From: an uncultured Granulosicoccaceae bacterium
GTDB taxonomy: Bacteria > Pseudomonadota > Gammaproteobacteria > Granulosicoccales > Granulosicoccaceae
Assembly (NCBI GenBank): GCA_938006335.1
Contig: CALLMF010000003.1
Location: forward strand, 1-64,000
DNA length: 64,000 bases
Direction: 5' to 3'
Shown here: piece after piece, positions 1 to 9,926 of the stretch
How the letters are laid out: every line of letters begins with the position of its first letter
Position numbering within the stretch: the stretch's first letter is position 1
Made by a program: the position numbers and the translations under genes
The notes under the pieces: generated by a model
What the model saw: only the letters and a program-made list of their open reading frames with translations
Databases searched by the model: none
What the model was told of the DNA's origin: nothing

Positions 1-1622
1 GCGTTCAGCCCACCGGCCAACAGAAGTGCAGCGATGACCGCGGTAAGAATCAAGCCCCAGATGATGATGTGATGCTTGGTTGCTGCATCCTGAGACCCAC
101 CTGCATTGATCGTATTTACTACCAGCACGGCCGAGTCAGCCGACGTGACAAGGTAGGTCAGTAGCAGGATAACGATCAGTACGGACAGTGCGGCCGCCGC
201 CTGTGGCATCAACACATTAATGGTCTCGTAGAGCTGCGCGGTCAGGCTCTGGGCAAAAATACTGCCGTTAGCCGAACCATTGAGCTCCAGATCAATTGCG
301 GTGCCACCCAGCAAGGCGAACCACAGGAAGCACATCAACGACGGTGCCACGATGGACCCGAGAACAAACTCGCGAATGGTTCGGTTTCTGGAGATGCGTG
401 CCAGGAAGATGCCGACGAACGGAGCAAAGGCGATCCACCACGCCCAGTAGAAGATTGACCACCAGCCCTGCCACTCGCCCGGGCTACCCGCACCATCGGC
501 GGGGAACACCTGGAAAGTGATCGCCGGCAGGTGAATGATGTAGTCGAAGATGCCGTAGCCCAGTATCTTCATTGCAAACAAGGTGGAACCGAAGACCAGG
601 AAGAACGCGATCAAACTAAAGGACAACACCATGTTCAGGTTACTGAGCCACTTGATGCCCTTGCCGACGCCCGACAAGGCCGATAGCGTCGAAAGGATCA
701 TGACAACCGCCAGGGCCAACAGCATGGAACCGGTTGTCGGTGTCAGTTTCCCATCAGCCGCCGTGGTCATAAGCCATTCGGCACCGGTGAAGTTGTACAG
801 CCCGGCCGAGAACGACTCAAGCCCCAAACCGATGGTCTGACTGATACCGAGGATCGTCGCCACGACCGCCGTGATATCCACGACATGACCTATCGGACCT
901 GACAATGTTCGGCCGAACAAGGGCGTGAGGGTCGAGCGAATGGTCAGCGGAAGATTCCGCGAGTAGGCAAAGAACGCGAGCGAAATGCCTACAAGCGCGT
1001 AGCAGGCCCAAGCGCCTACACCCCAGTGCAGGAAGGAGTATCGGTACGTCGATGCAATGGCGGACTCAGTCTTCGCAACGACGAGGTCCGGAATCGCTTG
1101 CATGGCCCCAGCCTCCACCTGGGCTGCGTATGTCGCCATGGCCGAGCTGCCTTCAGCGATAGCGATGCCAGCCGCATCGAGCGCTGCCTGTACCTCGATC
1201 GTGCTCATGCGAATCATCGGATTATCACCGATGTGCCACATGGGCTCGCCCGTGGCGTACCCCAACATGCCAATGCCGATACCAGCCCCGAACATCATGG
1301 AGAACCAGGAAAAGTTCGAGAACTCCGGCTTGTCACCATCTCCCAGTTTGATCTTCCCCCACCGTGGATGCACGGCAATCACCAGACAAACGACAACGAA
1401 GAACGCGACAGAGAAGGTGTAGTAGTAGTTGAGGTTGTTGAACGACCACGTCTTCATGGCCCCCAGCACTTCTCCCGCCTTTTCCGGCAAGAGCGCCGCC
1501 CAGATGACAACAAGGGCGATGATGATCTTCGATGAGAACGCGACGATTTTATTGAAATTCAAATAAAATCCGCTGTCCGCGGTGGGAATGGCTAGCTCTT
1601 GAAGTGCTGGTTTTATCGCCAT
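1..1622 (-). CDS. BCCT-family osmolyte transporter (3' end cut by window edge)
   Basis: Secondary transporter of the betaine/carnitine/choline (BCCT) family, an inner-membrane carrier of quaternary ammonium osmolytes. The start ATG at 1622 is preceded by GAGGA six bases upstream. The translated minus strand is a string of hydrophobic segments. It carries the family glycine stretch GAGIGIGM near residue 107 and the Trp-rich signature WAWWIAFAPFVGIFLARIS near residues 390-408. About 540 codons are visible and the reading frame is still open at base 1, so the C-terminus is missing. It follows the BTAD regulator on the same strand after a 280-base gap and probably has its own promoter. The family is clear; the exact substrate (glycine betaine, choline or another) cannot be read from the sequence. 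Confidence 0.93.
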   Translation of the reverse strand, partial: MAIKPALQELAIPTADSGFYLNFNKIVAFSSKIIIALVVIWAALLPEKAGEVLGAMKTWSFNNLNYYYTFSVAFFVVVCLVIAVHPRWGKIKLGDGDKPEFSNFSWFSMMFGAGIGIGMLGYATGEPMWHIGDNPMIRMSTIEVQAALDAAGIAIAEGSSAMATYAAQVEAGAMQAIPDLVVAKTESAIASTYRYSFLHWGVGAWACYALVGISLAFFAYSRNLPLTIRSTLTPLFGRTLSGPIGHVVDITAVVATILGISQTIGLGLESFSAGLYNFTGAEWLMTTAADGKLTPTTGSMLLALAVVMILSTLSALSGVGKGIKWLSNLNMVLSFSLIAFFLVFGSTLFAMKILGYGIFDYIIHLPAITFQVFPADGAGSPGEWQGWWSIFYWAWWIAFAPFVGIFLARISRNRTIREFVLGSIVAPSLMCFLWFALLGGTAIDLELNGSANGSIFAQSLTAQLYETINVLMPQAAAALSVLIVILLLTYLVTSADSAVLVVNTINAGGSQDAATKHHIIIWGLILTAVIAALLLAGGLN

Positions 1623-1902
1623 AGTAGTTCCTCACCTTGTTGACCGCGTGCGCGGACCCTATCACGGTCGGCAGCATTAGCCAAAGCGAACGATCGAACT
1701 GATCTTTTCGGTAGTAGGGAATCAGAGGCAATACTCCACGCCAACATCTCGTGGATCAACACGCATGACTAATCCGCCGCCCGATCCTACGCGCACTGCA
1801 CAGCGTGAGCATTCCGATGTCAGTGTTAGACGCGTGCAACCTCTATGAGACGAGTCGTGATACATCACTTTCGCGATCGCGCAGACTGATTGGACCCGAC
1901 TG

Positions 1903-4900
1903 TTAGCTACTCTCCCGTTCCAGACGATGACGAACCCGTCGCGTGACCGCTGTGGATCCGAGCGCTTCCTGGGATTCGAGTTCCTTGCGTAGAGCATCTA
2001 CCGCGCGAGTGCGTTGGGCAGCAGGCCCGGTGCGCTCACTCGTGACTCCGACGCTGAGAATGCGTAGCAAGCTCGCTCGGTCTCCACTTTGTCGTGCCTG
2101 TCGGATCCCGGTATCACAGGCCGCACGCAGAACGTCGGGAGACGCGTTCATGACCTCCAACGCTTCGATGCGCAAGCGGTGCAGACTCGCGGTGCAATAG
2201 GCTTCTTTAGACTCGCCCGCCGCGGTCAAGCCGAGCTGAGCACTCTCAATGCTCTTTTGCGGCTGGCTCGACGTGAGCCAAGCATCACCCAGCAATCGAA
2301 ACCACAGCGGGCGAAAATGCTGTTCTTGCAGTCGCTCATACCGTGCTATCGCAGTCTGCATGGATTCGATGGCACGCATGGCCTCACCGTTCCATACGCC
2401 ATGCATGCCAACGAACATGTCAACGATGCAGGCAATACGTTCAAGAGGACAAGCAAGCGCGACAGCGGACATTGCCGTGATGGCGATCGACAGGCGGTCC
2501 ATGTCTTCCATGGCGATTGCCGACAACGCGAGACCGATCAACGGATACAGACGTCCCTCGAGGTCGATATGCGCCATCACGATCATTGGATCGATCATGA
2601 AGCTTTCGCGCGCTGCATCGGCTCGGCCGCGTACGGCAGAGTGGAAGGAATCGGTAGCGCGGCTCATAATCACTGGCCACGGCAATCGATCGGAGTCGAG
2701 TTCTCCCGTTCGAATCGAATGGTCGGCAATTCGCAACCCAGAGCGCAGCGTGGTCTGAGCCGCTGCGTACCGACCGAGCTGAAACTGTGCGAAAGCGATG
2801 GAGCGACGCGCCTCAATGCGATCCGCCACATCACCGAATCGTTCGGCAAGCGGGAGCGTTTCCCCCGCCTCTGCAAGCGCCTTGTCAGCTGCACCTGAAA
2901 AGGAATGGAATATCCTGGTCTGAAAGCGAGCCTGTACGAACTCCTTGTGTCCGATCACAAGCGACAACAGAGCGCCCATCTCTCGAGAAATCTCGCCGAT
3001 CCGAGAGAACGCGAATCCGTGAACGTGCCTGAGGGAATGCACCTGCATCTGCAGCAAAGTCAACTTGTGAAGCGGCACGTCCTCCGGATCGAACAGCTTA
3101 CCGCTCGACAACAGCGCCAGTGCTCGATTGCAGAACTGCAGGGATTCCTGTAGCGCGAAGCGGCTCACCGCATATTCCGATGCCTGCTTGTAGGCTTCGT
3201 AGGCAAGCTCGAGCTCGCCGGCCTGCTCCTGGTGGTTAGCAATCAGACCACGCACCTTGTCCACATCAGTTTCGTGCTGGTGAGCGAGCACGAGCGCGAC
3301 ACGCGCGTGGATGAAGCGCTTGCGTGCAGCACCCAACGACGATACCGCAACCTCCCTGATGCAATCGTGCCCGAACACGTACCTACCTTCGGAGGTCTCG
3401 CGTAGCAGTCCTCTCGACACGAGCTCTTCAGTTGCGTCAAGGGCAGCATCAGGACCAAGATCAGCTGCACGAGCAATCAGTACAGGGTCAAAAAAATCTC
3501 CGTGTACGGCCGCGACGCGCAGAAACGGCGTGAGCGCTTCCGGTAGTGCAGCCAGTCTCGCGTCAATCAAGGAGTGAATCCGCACAGGCAACTCATCCGG
3601 AGACTCACCGCGCTCAAGCGCAGCGAGTTGCTCCAAAAGAAACAGCGGGTTACCACCTGACCGACGAAAAACTGCGGGAGACACGACGATGTTGCCCGAG
3701 TAATTGGATTCAACCAACCGACTCGCTGCCTGACCATCGAGCGGTCCGAGTTTGATTCGGTGGAAGCCCAGCTCACGTTCGAGTCCCCGAGCGAAAGCCA
3801 CGATATCCGGTCGATCGGGAAGAGTTTCGGTACGCAGGGTCGCAACGACGGCGAGCGATCGCGATCTCGCTTCCCGAGCAAGGTACGCCAACCACTCAAG
3901 CGAATCGCGATCGCACCAGTGCAGATCGTCCACAACCAGTATCAGACGCTCAGCTCGTGTGGTGAAGCATGCGACGAGGGCATCGAACAGCAGGGCGCGT
4001 ACACGTGGACCAAACTCTCTGCAAGGCGACGTCGGAAAGACGTCCGGAAACACTCGTGCAAGAACAGAGAGCTGGTTCGTGTCGAGTCTATCGATGCAGT
4101 CTCTGATCGCTGGCGCAGCAATCCACGCCGCAGGAACCCGGTACGCAAGCTCACCGTCAGCAGCGTGGCAGCGGCTCACGATCGACAACAGGCGCTCTGC
4201 TTCCAACGATTGCAGGAATTCCTCGACCAACCGGGTCTTACCGATCCCTGCCTCACCCTGGACGAACACCACTCGAACGCCTTCGCAACTGTCATCGCCA
4301 CCCAGAACCGCGTCGTGTAGCTGAGCCAATTCATGCTCACGACTGGCGAACACGGAACGCAACAAACCCGCGTTGCCGTTCGACCGACTACTCGACGGCG
4401 ACGCGGCACCCGAATCGGTCGCAAGAAGTTCCTCAACGGCCGTCATCAGCTCCGGGCCGGGATCGAGCTCGAGTTCGCGTTTCAGCCGTTCGGCATGTTC
4501 ATGGAATCCGGCAACCGCTGCTGCGCACCTGCCGTCTGCGTGCTGAGCGCGCATCAAGACCAATCGCGAGGCATCGTCACAGGCATCCCTAGCCACGAGG
4601 TCCCGAGCAAGTCTCGTCGCCGTCGTAGCGTCGCCCTCGTGCAGAAGGTGATCAGCAGCGAATAACATCGCTTGCCGGTAGGCATCGGCGCGGCGCGTTC
4701 GTTCCGGTACCAACCAGTCCGACCGACAGGTTGACAGCAGCGGCGCGACGTATAGTCTCTGTAGCTCGTCGCAATCGGCGCACAGAGCGTCGATGTCACT
4801 GGGCTGCACGCTGCGCAATCGTGCAAGCGCTGCATCGAAGGCAGTGGCATCCAACGACCATGACTCAGGGAGCTGAAGTCGCAATTGCTTTCTGTCAGCC

Positions 4901-5154
4901 TCGAGCGGGATCGAAAATGCGGAATGACCGCTCTTGAGCACATACCACTCGCGGCGCAGGTTGGTCCGCGCCTGCACCTCGGTGGAATCCGGCCACATCG
5001 CCGCGGCCGCTGTCGCCCGATGTACACCATCAGGGTTGAGCAACAGCAGTGCGACAAGTTCCTGGGCGCGTGGCCGCTCGAGCGGACCCGGATTGGTCAG
5101 CCCTTTCTCGGTCGTGAGGAAAAAATCTCCGAACAGTGAGATCCGTACGCTCAT
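1903..5154 (-). CDS. BTAD/AfsR-like transcriptional regulator with ATPase and helical repeats
   Basis: Large cytoplasmic regulator of 1083 residues. Residues 1-95 look like an OmpR/SARP-type winged helix and residues 100-245 like the bacterial transcriptional activator domain (BTAD). A STAND/AAA-type ATPase follows, with Walker A GEAGIGKT at residues 300-307 and Walker B LILVVDDLHW near residue 405. The remaining ~550 residues look like TPR-type helical repeats. This is the AfsR/MalT-like architecture, in which ATP and ligand binding release a DNA-binding form. The start codon lies at the edge of a perfect inverted repeat (5154-5171). The gene lies 31 bases downstream of the haloperoxidase-like gene on the same strand, so the two may be cotranscribed. 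Its target genes are not evident; the neighbouring enzyme, TRAP and BCCT genes are candidates by position only. Confidence 0.88.
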   Translation of the reverse strand: MSVRISLFGDFFLTTEKGLTNPGPLERPRAQELVALLLLNPDGVHRATAAAAMWPDSTEVQARTNLRREWYVLKSGHSAFSIPLEADRKQLRLQLPESWSLDATAFDAALARLRSVQPSDIDALCADCDELQRLYVAPLLSTCRSDWLVPERTRRADAYRQAMLFAADHLLHEGDATTATRLARDLVARDACDDASRLVLMRAQHADGRCAAAVAGFHEHAERLKRELELDPGPELMTAVEELLATDSGAASPSSSRSNGNAGLLRSVFASREHELAQLHDAVLGGDDSCEGVRVVFVQGEAGIGKTRLVEEFLQSLEAERLLSIVSRCHAADGELAYRVPAAWIAAPAIRDCIDRLDTNQLSVLARVFPDVFPTSPCREFGPRVRALLFDALVACFTTRAERLILVVDDLHWCDRDSLEWLAYLAREARSRSLAVVATLRTETLPDRPDIVAFARGLERELGFHRIKLGPLDGQAASRLVESNYSGNIVVSPAVFRRSGGNPLFLLEQLAALERGESPDELPVRIHSLIDARLAALPEALTPFLRVAAVHGDFFDPVLIARAADLGPDAALDATEELVSRGLLRETSEGRYVFGHDCIREVAVSSLGAARKRFIHARVALVLAHQHETDVDKVRGLIANHQEQAGELELAYEAYKQASEYAVSRFALQESLQFCNRALALLSSGKLFDPEDVPLHKLTLLQMQVHSLRHVHGFAFSRIGEISREMGALLSLVIGHKEFVQARFQTRIFHSFSGAADKALAEAGETLPLAERFGDVADRIEARRSIAFAQFQLGRYAAAQTTLRSGLRIADHSIRTGELDSDRLPWPVIMSRATDSFHSAVRGRADAARESFMIDPMIVMAHIDLEGRLYPLIGLALSAIAMEDMDRLSIAITAMSAVALACPLERIACIVDMFVGMHGVWNGEAMRAIESMQTAIARYERLQEQHFRPLWFRLLGDAWLTSSQPQKSIESAQLGLTAAGESKEAYCTASLHRLRIEALEVMNASPDVLRAACDTGIRQARQSGDRASLLRILSVGVTSERTGPAAQRTRAVDALRKELESQEALGSTAVTRRVRHRLERESS

Positions 5155-5171
5155 GGCATCTTATGATGCCA
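5154..5171 (-). promoter_or_regulatory. Perfect 7-bp inverted repeat at the regulator start codon
   Basis: TGGCATC (5154-5160) and GATGCCA (5165-5171) are exact complements separated by TTAT. In the mRNA the hairpin ends at the A of the BTAD regulator's ATG, where a ribosome-binding site would lie. It could be a translation-blocking hairpin or a dyad operator for autoregulation. The repeat is seen directly; the role is inferred. Confidence 0.45.
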
Positions 5172-5185
5172 GCAGACGACCGCCG

Positions 5186-6568
5186 TCAAGGTGCGGCGAT
5201 CAACAGCTTCTCAGCGAGTCTTTGCAGGACGTCGTCGGCGACATGACGGCCCAGCACTTCGCCGGCCACCTTGTCCATCGGATAATGAATACCGGCTATC
5301 AGCCGCGAGCGCCCGGCTTCATCAGACATTGCCACGAATTCTGCCTCGCGTTCCGGGAAGAAGTGCGCAAGTGTCGCGGCGAAGTTGCTGCCCGCACAGG
5401 AGTGAGCTGACGGGTAGCTAGGGTGTGGCGGGCTTGGGAACAGTGTCTTCAGTGAGTCGTCGAGCTGGGCTGGCCTGATCAGCCACCACGTGTACTTGGC
5501 ATGAAAGCACGCAACGATCGCGTCGGAGTTTGACGTTGCGACGGTGGCGTATATGAAGGCGGCATGCGGCAAGTCACCACCAAGGTCGTTTTCAAAGATC
5601 GACGCCGCCAGTCGTTGGTACCACACGTGATACGCACTTTCGACACCGTGCTGGCTCCAGGCCAGGATCATGTCGGGCACCTCGCGCTTGATTGCCTTGA
5701 GTTCGTCCAGCTGCGCCCGCATCGCGTCTGACCCCACGGCGACCGGCGGTTCGGGCAGGTATGCCTCGGGCGACTCGATCACCCACGGTTTCCAGTCTCC
5801 GGCGGCGGGATAGACGAATCGCTCGCCCTTCAGCTTGTCCGGCCCGGTCGGCCGCTCGCCGTGCCACTCGCTATCGGATCTATCGACAGCTGCAACTTCG
5901 TCGAGAATTGCCTGAGCCACTGCACGTCCGAGATCGAGCCCGGCGGCCGTATCGCTCGGATAGCTGACACCGGCAGCGACTCGACTGTGAGCCATCACAT
6001 CGGCAGTCTCGCTGAACACATCCGCCTCGTCCGGGAGCAGATAAGCGAGAACGCTTGCGGCAGCACCCGCTGCTGCTGCACGTACCGAGGGGTATCCATA
6101 AGCAGTACCGGGATCGAACAGCGCTCCCTCAACGGTCGGCCGGGACCGCGCATAGTGTCGCTGTGCGGTCGCCGCGGAGGCGACTGCGTCGTAGATTGCA
6201 ACGTTCAACAACGACAGTCCACGCCCCTTGAACGGCGACGGCGGCCCGACCCGATAGCGGTGCAACAGCATCTCCACCCAAAAATGATTCGCTGCACCGG
6301 CGTTCCAACGGATCGCCTCACCGCGTTCATCGTCCGTCAGTGCGGCGTGCGCCTGCTCAACTTCATCGAGCTCGATCTGAGTTGCAGCGTTGTCTGGGGG
6401 CGGCGGCGGCCTGACCGCTGCTGCCGATTCGACGATCCACGTGCGGTGGCCGATGGCGCCGCCATCCTGGGCGGTGGCAGGCAGCACCCCTGCTACGGCC
6501 AGTACAACGGCACAAAGCACACAAGGGTAAGGCGGGCGAGTGCTAACAGACAGGAATCGTGGGAACAC
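5186..6568 (-). CDS. Secreted vanadium haloperoxidase / PAP2-family enzyme
   Basis: Exported protein of about 460 residues with an N-terminal signal peptide ending near ATAQ. It holds the full signature shared by vanadium haloperoxidases and type 2 phosphatidic acid phosphatases. These are KYTWWLIRP (K-x6-RP), PSYPSAHSCAGS near residue 385 (PSxH) and SRLIAGIHYPMD near residue 422 (SR-x3-G-xH-x3-D). Family members bind vanadate to oxidise halides, or hydrolyse phosphate esters; the sequence alone does not say which. The start is GTG at 6568 with GAGGATC upstream. It precedes the BTAD regulator on the same strand and diverges from the TRAP genes. Confidence 0.85.
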   Translation of the reverse strand: MFPRFLSVSTRPPYPCVLCAVVLAVAGVLPATAQDGGAIGHRTWIVESAAAVRPPPPPDNAATQIELDEVEQAHAALTDDERGEAIRWNAGAANHFWVEMLLHRYRVGPPSPFKGRGLSLLNVAIYDAVASAATAQRHYARSRPTVEGALFDPGTAYGYPSVRAAAAGAAASVLAYLLPDEADVFSETADVMAHSRVAAGVSYPSDTAAGLDLGRAVAQAILDEVAAVDRSDSEWHGERPTGPDKLKGERFVYPAAGDWKPWVIESPEAYLPEPPVAVGSDAMRAQLDELKAIKREVPDMILAWSQHGVESAYHVWYQRLAASIFENDLGGDLPHAAFIYATVATSNSDAIVACFHAKYTWWLIRPAQLDDSLKTLFPSPPHPSYPSAHSCAGSNFAATLAHFFPEREAEFVAMSDEAGRSRLIAGIHYPMDKVAGEVLGRHVADDVLQRLAEKLLIAAP

Positions 6569-6766
6569 TTTTTTGATCCTCTATACGCTCGAAATGAGCG
6601 ATCACGAGTCTCATCTCGCGAGCGTTCGCTTTGCGTTTGCGCCATCGGCCAGGAAGTCCGATCAGGGTGAACTCGCGCCAGGGCCGCCCTTGAGTCTTTC
6701 TCCAGACCCCACGTTCTGCTAGCGTTCGCCCCAACACGAGGAATCGTGTGCAACGGAGGGATTTGC

Positions 6767-7771
6767 GTGCATACATGGGTTACCCGTCCACATTGGCTAG
6801 CCTACGTGGCCGCCATCGTCGCGCTGTTCGTGCCGAGTCCGCCCGTCCAAGCGACAACGACTCTCAGAATCGGCCACGTAGGTAACGATCAGGGCGCCAT
6901 CCACGCCGGTGCGGAGCGCTTCGCTCAACACCTCGCCAACGTGTCCGATGGAGAGATGGCGGTGGAGATCATTGGTCGAGGCGCACTGGGCAACATCCCG
7001 GAGTTGTGGGTTCAGATGCAGGCAGAGGCGCTCGACATGCAGGTTATCGACACCGGTGCGATCAGCCTGTTGGCGTCGGGCAAGCCAATTCAGGTCCTCC
7101 TGACGCCATTCCTGTTCGAGAGTCAGGTTCATCTCAGGCGCTACATGGAAAGCCCGTCGGCACGCAGCCTCCTGAACGATATTGCCGTCACCTCAAGCAT
7201 TCGATATCTCGGTCATGTAGGCGAACGCTCGCCGCGGCTCATCTCGACCACACGCCGACCGATAGTATCCGTTGCCGATCTGCGAGGAATGAAGATGCGT
7301 GTGCCACGACATCCAATGTTCATCGAGATCTTCAATCGCTGGGGGAGTATCGCAACACCAGTACAACCAGCCGATATGTTCATGGCGCTGAAGTCTGGCC
7401 TGGTCGACGGTGAGGACAACGGCATGGTCACGCTTGCCAACAGCTCCAACGCCTCGATCATCCGACACGTCACGCCCATCGACTGGAACCGCTCGGTTGT
7501 TGCCTTGTGGATTTCGGACAAACGCTGGCAATCACTTACCGACCAACAACGCAGTTGGATCGAGGACGCGGTTAGTCAGTCGGAGTCCGATGCGGCGGCC
7601 GCTTTCGATATCGATATGCGGGACGCACGCGAAAAACTTGACGAACTCGGTATAGAGATCCATAAGCCGGAGCTCGGCGGCTTCAAGGCTATCGTCGAAG
7701 ACTTCGTTGACACGCACGAGGGCACGATATGGCCTAAAGGCGAGGTCGAACGCATTCGAGCGCTTCGCTAG
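6767..7771 (+). CDS. dctP: TRAP transporter substrate-binding protein (DctP family)
   Basis: Periplasmic solute-binding subunit of a tripartite ATP-independent transporter, about 334 residues. GTG at 6767 is chosen because GGAGGG (6755-6760) lies six bases upstream; the earlier in-frame GTG at 6746 has no such site. A signal peptide ends near PPVQA and the mature protein begins TTTLRIGHV. It then shows the DctP fold pattern, including the stretch ADLRGMKMRVP used in ligand contact and the helix PADMFMALKSGLVDGEDN. The conserved Arg that binds carboxylate ligands is probably in MRVPRHP. The two membrane subunits follow directly. The substrate is unknown, most likely an organic acid. Confidence 0.9.
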   Translation: MHTWVTRPHWLAYVAAIVALFVPSPPVQATTTLRIGHVGNDQGAIHAGAERFAQHLANVSDGEMAVEIIGRGALGNIPELWVQMQAEALDMQVIDTGAISLLASGKPIQVLLTPFLFESQVHLRRYMESPSARSLLNDIAVTSSIRYLGHVGERSPRLISTTRRPIVSVADLRGMKMRVPRHPMFIEIFNRWGSIATPVQPADMFMALKSGLVDGEDNGMVTLANSSNASIIRHVTPIDWNRSVVALWISDKRWQSLTDQQRSWIEDAVSQSESDAAAAFDIDMRDAREKLDELGIEIHKPELGGFKAIVEDFVDTHEGTIWPKGEVERIRALR

Positions 7772-7810
7772 CCAACCCCAACGGAAGCGATAGCAACTGA
7801 CGAGCAGGCA

Positions 7811-8290
7811 ATGCAGACGAGCATACGAGGTGTGTTTCGAACCGGGCTGTCGGTGCTGCTCGCCGCAGTGCTCATCCTCATGATCTCTTTCGAATGCATC
7901 AGCATTCTGTTCCGTCACGGGTTGTATGCAAGCCTGCCGTGGGTATCTGACATTCGACTCCTGCTACTGCAGACACTCGCCTGGGTTGGAGCTGCTCGTC
8001 TGTGGCTGGGGCATGAGCACCTGGTGTTCGCGTTGGTCGGCCGCAATGCGGGTCGCTGGCAGCGAGGAGTGCGCATCGTGTCTGACGTCACCATGGTGCT
8101 CGGAGCCCTCTGGTTACTGCCGCAGATCGCCAGCGCCATCAAGCTCTACTCGGCACTGACTCTACCTGTCCTACCATTGCCCCTTAGCGTAAAACTATTG
8201 CCACCATTTACCGGAGTCTTGCTGCTGTGCATCGCTGCCATGCTCAACCTCCTCCATGGGGTCGCCGACAGGCGTATTGACACATCGTGA
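7811..8290 (+). CDS. dctQ: TRAP transporter small permease (DctQ family)
   Basis: Inner-membrane protein of 159 residues with four predicted hydrophobic helices and the layout of the DctQ small subunit. It has an early Glu-containing helix (LMISFECISILFRHG), a cytoplasmic loop with RLWLGHEHLVFALV and two C-terminal helices. It begins 39 bases after dctP and ends 21 bases before dctM, so the three genes form one operon. DctQ docks on the large subunit and helps present the binding protein. Confidence 0.88.
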   Translation: MQTSIRGVFRTGLSVLLAAVLILMISFECISILFRHGLYASLPWVSDIRLLLLQTLAWVGAARLWLGHEHLVFALVGRNAGRWQRGVRIVSDVTMVLGALWLLPQIASAIKLYSALTLPVLPLPLSVKLLPPFTGVLLLCIAAMLNLLHGVADRRIDTS

Positions 8291-8311
8291 AGTCGTCGTG
8301 GGGAATCGGCC

Positions 8312-9589
8312 GTGATCGTTGACCTGACATTCGTATTCGGCGTCGCGTTGATCACCCTGTTCGCGGGTGTTCCTGTGCTGCTCTGCGTTGCCTTGTCGAC
8401 CGCTGCATACGCCGTGCTTTTCGACGCCATGCCTCCCGTTGTTCTGGTACAGAGTCTTGTCTCAGGTCTGGACCGAAGCGGGCTTGAGGCTATCGCCTAT
8501 TTCATATTCCTCGGATCGCTGATGAACACCGGGGGACTCTCGCAGCGGCTCGTCGATCTTGCTCTCGCGCTGCTCGGACATCGTCAAGGAGGACTCTCGC
8601 AGGTAAACATCGTAGCAAGCATGCTGTTTGGCGGTATATCTGGTTCTGCTGTGGCAGACGTATCTGCGGTAGGCTCAATCATGATCCCGGCCATGCGTCG
8701 CGAGGGATATCACGCCGCTTGGGCCGCTGCGGTCACGGCCACATCAGCCAGTATCGGCCTGTTGATCCCACCATCGATCCCTCTGGTGCTCTTTGCCCTC
8801 TTCAATGATGTGTCCGTCTCCGACCTGTTTGTTGCCGGCATCGTCCCAGGGCTCCTGATGGGCGTCTATCTGATGCTGGTTTCTGCGTGGATCGCCAAAC
8901 GTCGATCTTATCCACGCCACGGACGGGCAACACTGCGGGAACGCCGCTCTGCTCTCATCGCAAGCCTTCCGGTACTCGCGCTACCGATACTGATCACCCT
9001 CAGTCTCTACACAGGTATTGCGACTGCGTCAGAAACTGGTGCGTTGGCGGTTCTGTATGCGCTGATTCTCGTTTTGTGCCTCCAGCGCCCGTTGACGTTA
9101 CACATGCTCAGGCAACTGGCTACCAACGCAGCTTTGGACAGCGCTCGAGTGCTGTCAATAATCGCAGTCTCTGGTGGGACGATATGGATCATTGCCAATC
9201 TCGGCGCCACCAAAAGTCTTGTCTCCTGGGTCGAGGCTCTCTCGTTGCCACCTGTCCTGCTGCTGCCTTCTATCGCCATCGGACTGGTCTTGCTTGGTAC
9301 TGTCATAGGACCAAGCTTGCAGATGATTCTGATCATACCGGCACTTGCGCCGGTCGTCGTAGCCGCCGACATCCACATCGTGCACTACGGTATCGTCAGC
9401 GTACTTGCGTCAGCACTTGCCCTGGTGACGCCACCGGTCGGCGTGCTTTTGTTTCTGACGGCGACGCAATCCGACAGTTCCATCGGTAAAGTAGCAAGAG
9501 AAGCCCTACCTCTGATTGCTGCGATGTTACTTTTGCTAGCCACCCTTGTTGTCTTTCCTACCTTGTCGATAGGCTTACTACGAGTCTGA
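8312..9589 (+). CDS. dctM: TRAP transporter large permease (DctM family)
   Basis: Inner-membrane Na+-coupled translocation subunit, 425 residues with about 12 hydrophobic segments. Family marks include FLGSLMNTGGLSQRLV, GGISGSAVADVSAVGSIMIP and the re-entrant-loop region SASIGLLIPPSIPLV. The start is GTG at 8312 with a purine-rich site (GGGGAAT) ahead of it. It is last in the dctPQM operon. Confidence 0.92.
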   Translation: MIVDLTFVFGVALITLFAGVPVLLCVALSTAAYAVLFDAMPPVVLVQSLVSGLDRSGLEAIAYFIFLGSLMNTGGLSQRLVDLALALLGHRQGGLSQVNIVASMLFGGISGSAVADVSAVGSIMIPAMRREGYHAAWAAAVTATSASIGLLIPPSIPLVLFALFNDVSVSDLFVAGIVPGLLMGVYLMLVSAWIAKRRSYPRHGRATLRERRSALIASLPVLALPILITLSLYTGIATASETGALAVLYALILVLCLQRPLTLHMLRQLATNAALDSARVLSIIAVSGGTIWIIANLGATKSLVSWVEALSLPPVLLLPSIAIGLVLLGTVIGPSLQMILIIPALAPVVVAADIHIVHYGIVSVLASALALVTPPVGVLLFLTATQSDSSIGKVAREALPLIAAMLLLLATLVVFPTLSIGLLRV

Positions 9590-9617
9590 AGCACCGGCAT
9601 CCACAAACTGCCTTGAC

Positions 9618-9926
9618 ATGGCAGCAACACACCCACTCAAACCCAGATTCATGAACTCCGAAGCAGACAATCTGCTCAAGAAACATGCTCAGCTCAACCA
9701 CCTGGAATCGGTGAAGGTGACCAGCCATGTGCAGCGCGAGCGCGGCGACTGGTTTCTCAACACATTGATGCTAGACGGCTACTCGGTCGCCTTCAAGTAC
9801 AAGCGCAAGAAGCAGTACCGAAGCCTTGAGGGTGCGGTAGTCAACCTCACCTACTATCCGGAAACCGAAGTCATCGCAGGTCTCGAATTCGAGTACATGA
9901 AGGTTGTCAGGGTTCGACGTAGCTAA
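9618..9926 (+). CDS. Conserved small hypothetical protein
   Basis: A 102-residue basic protein (ATG at 9618) lying 28 bases after dctM on the same strand. It has no signal peptide or membrane helix. The middle contains a Lys-rich strand (AFKYKRKKQYRSLEG) followed by hydrophobic strands, suggesting a small alpha/beta cytoplasmic protein. I do not recognise a family. The link to the TRAP operon is positional only. Confidence 0.55.
   Translation: MAATHPLKPRFMNSEADNLLKKHAQLNHLESVKVTSHVQRERGDWFLNTLMLDGYSVAFKYKRKKQYRSLEGAVVNLTYYPETEVIAGLEFEYMKVVRVRRS

Noticed and set aside
1870-1900. Palindrome TCGCGATCGCG as an operator
   Set aside because: It is a short GC-rich palindrome expected by chance, with no partner site or promoter context.
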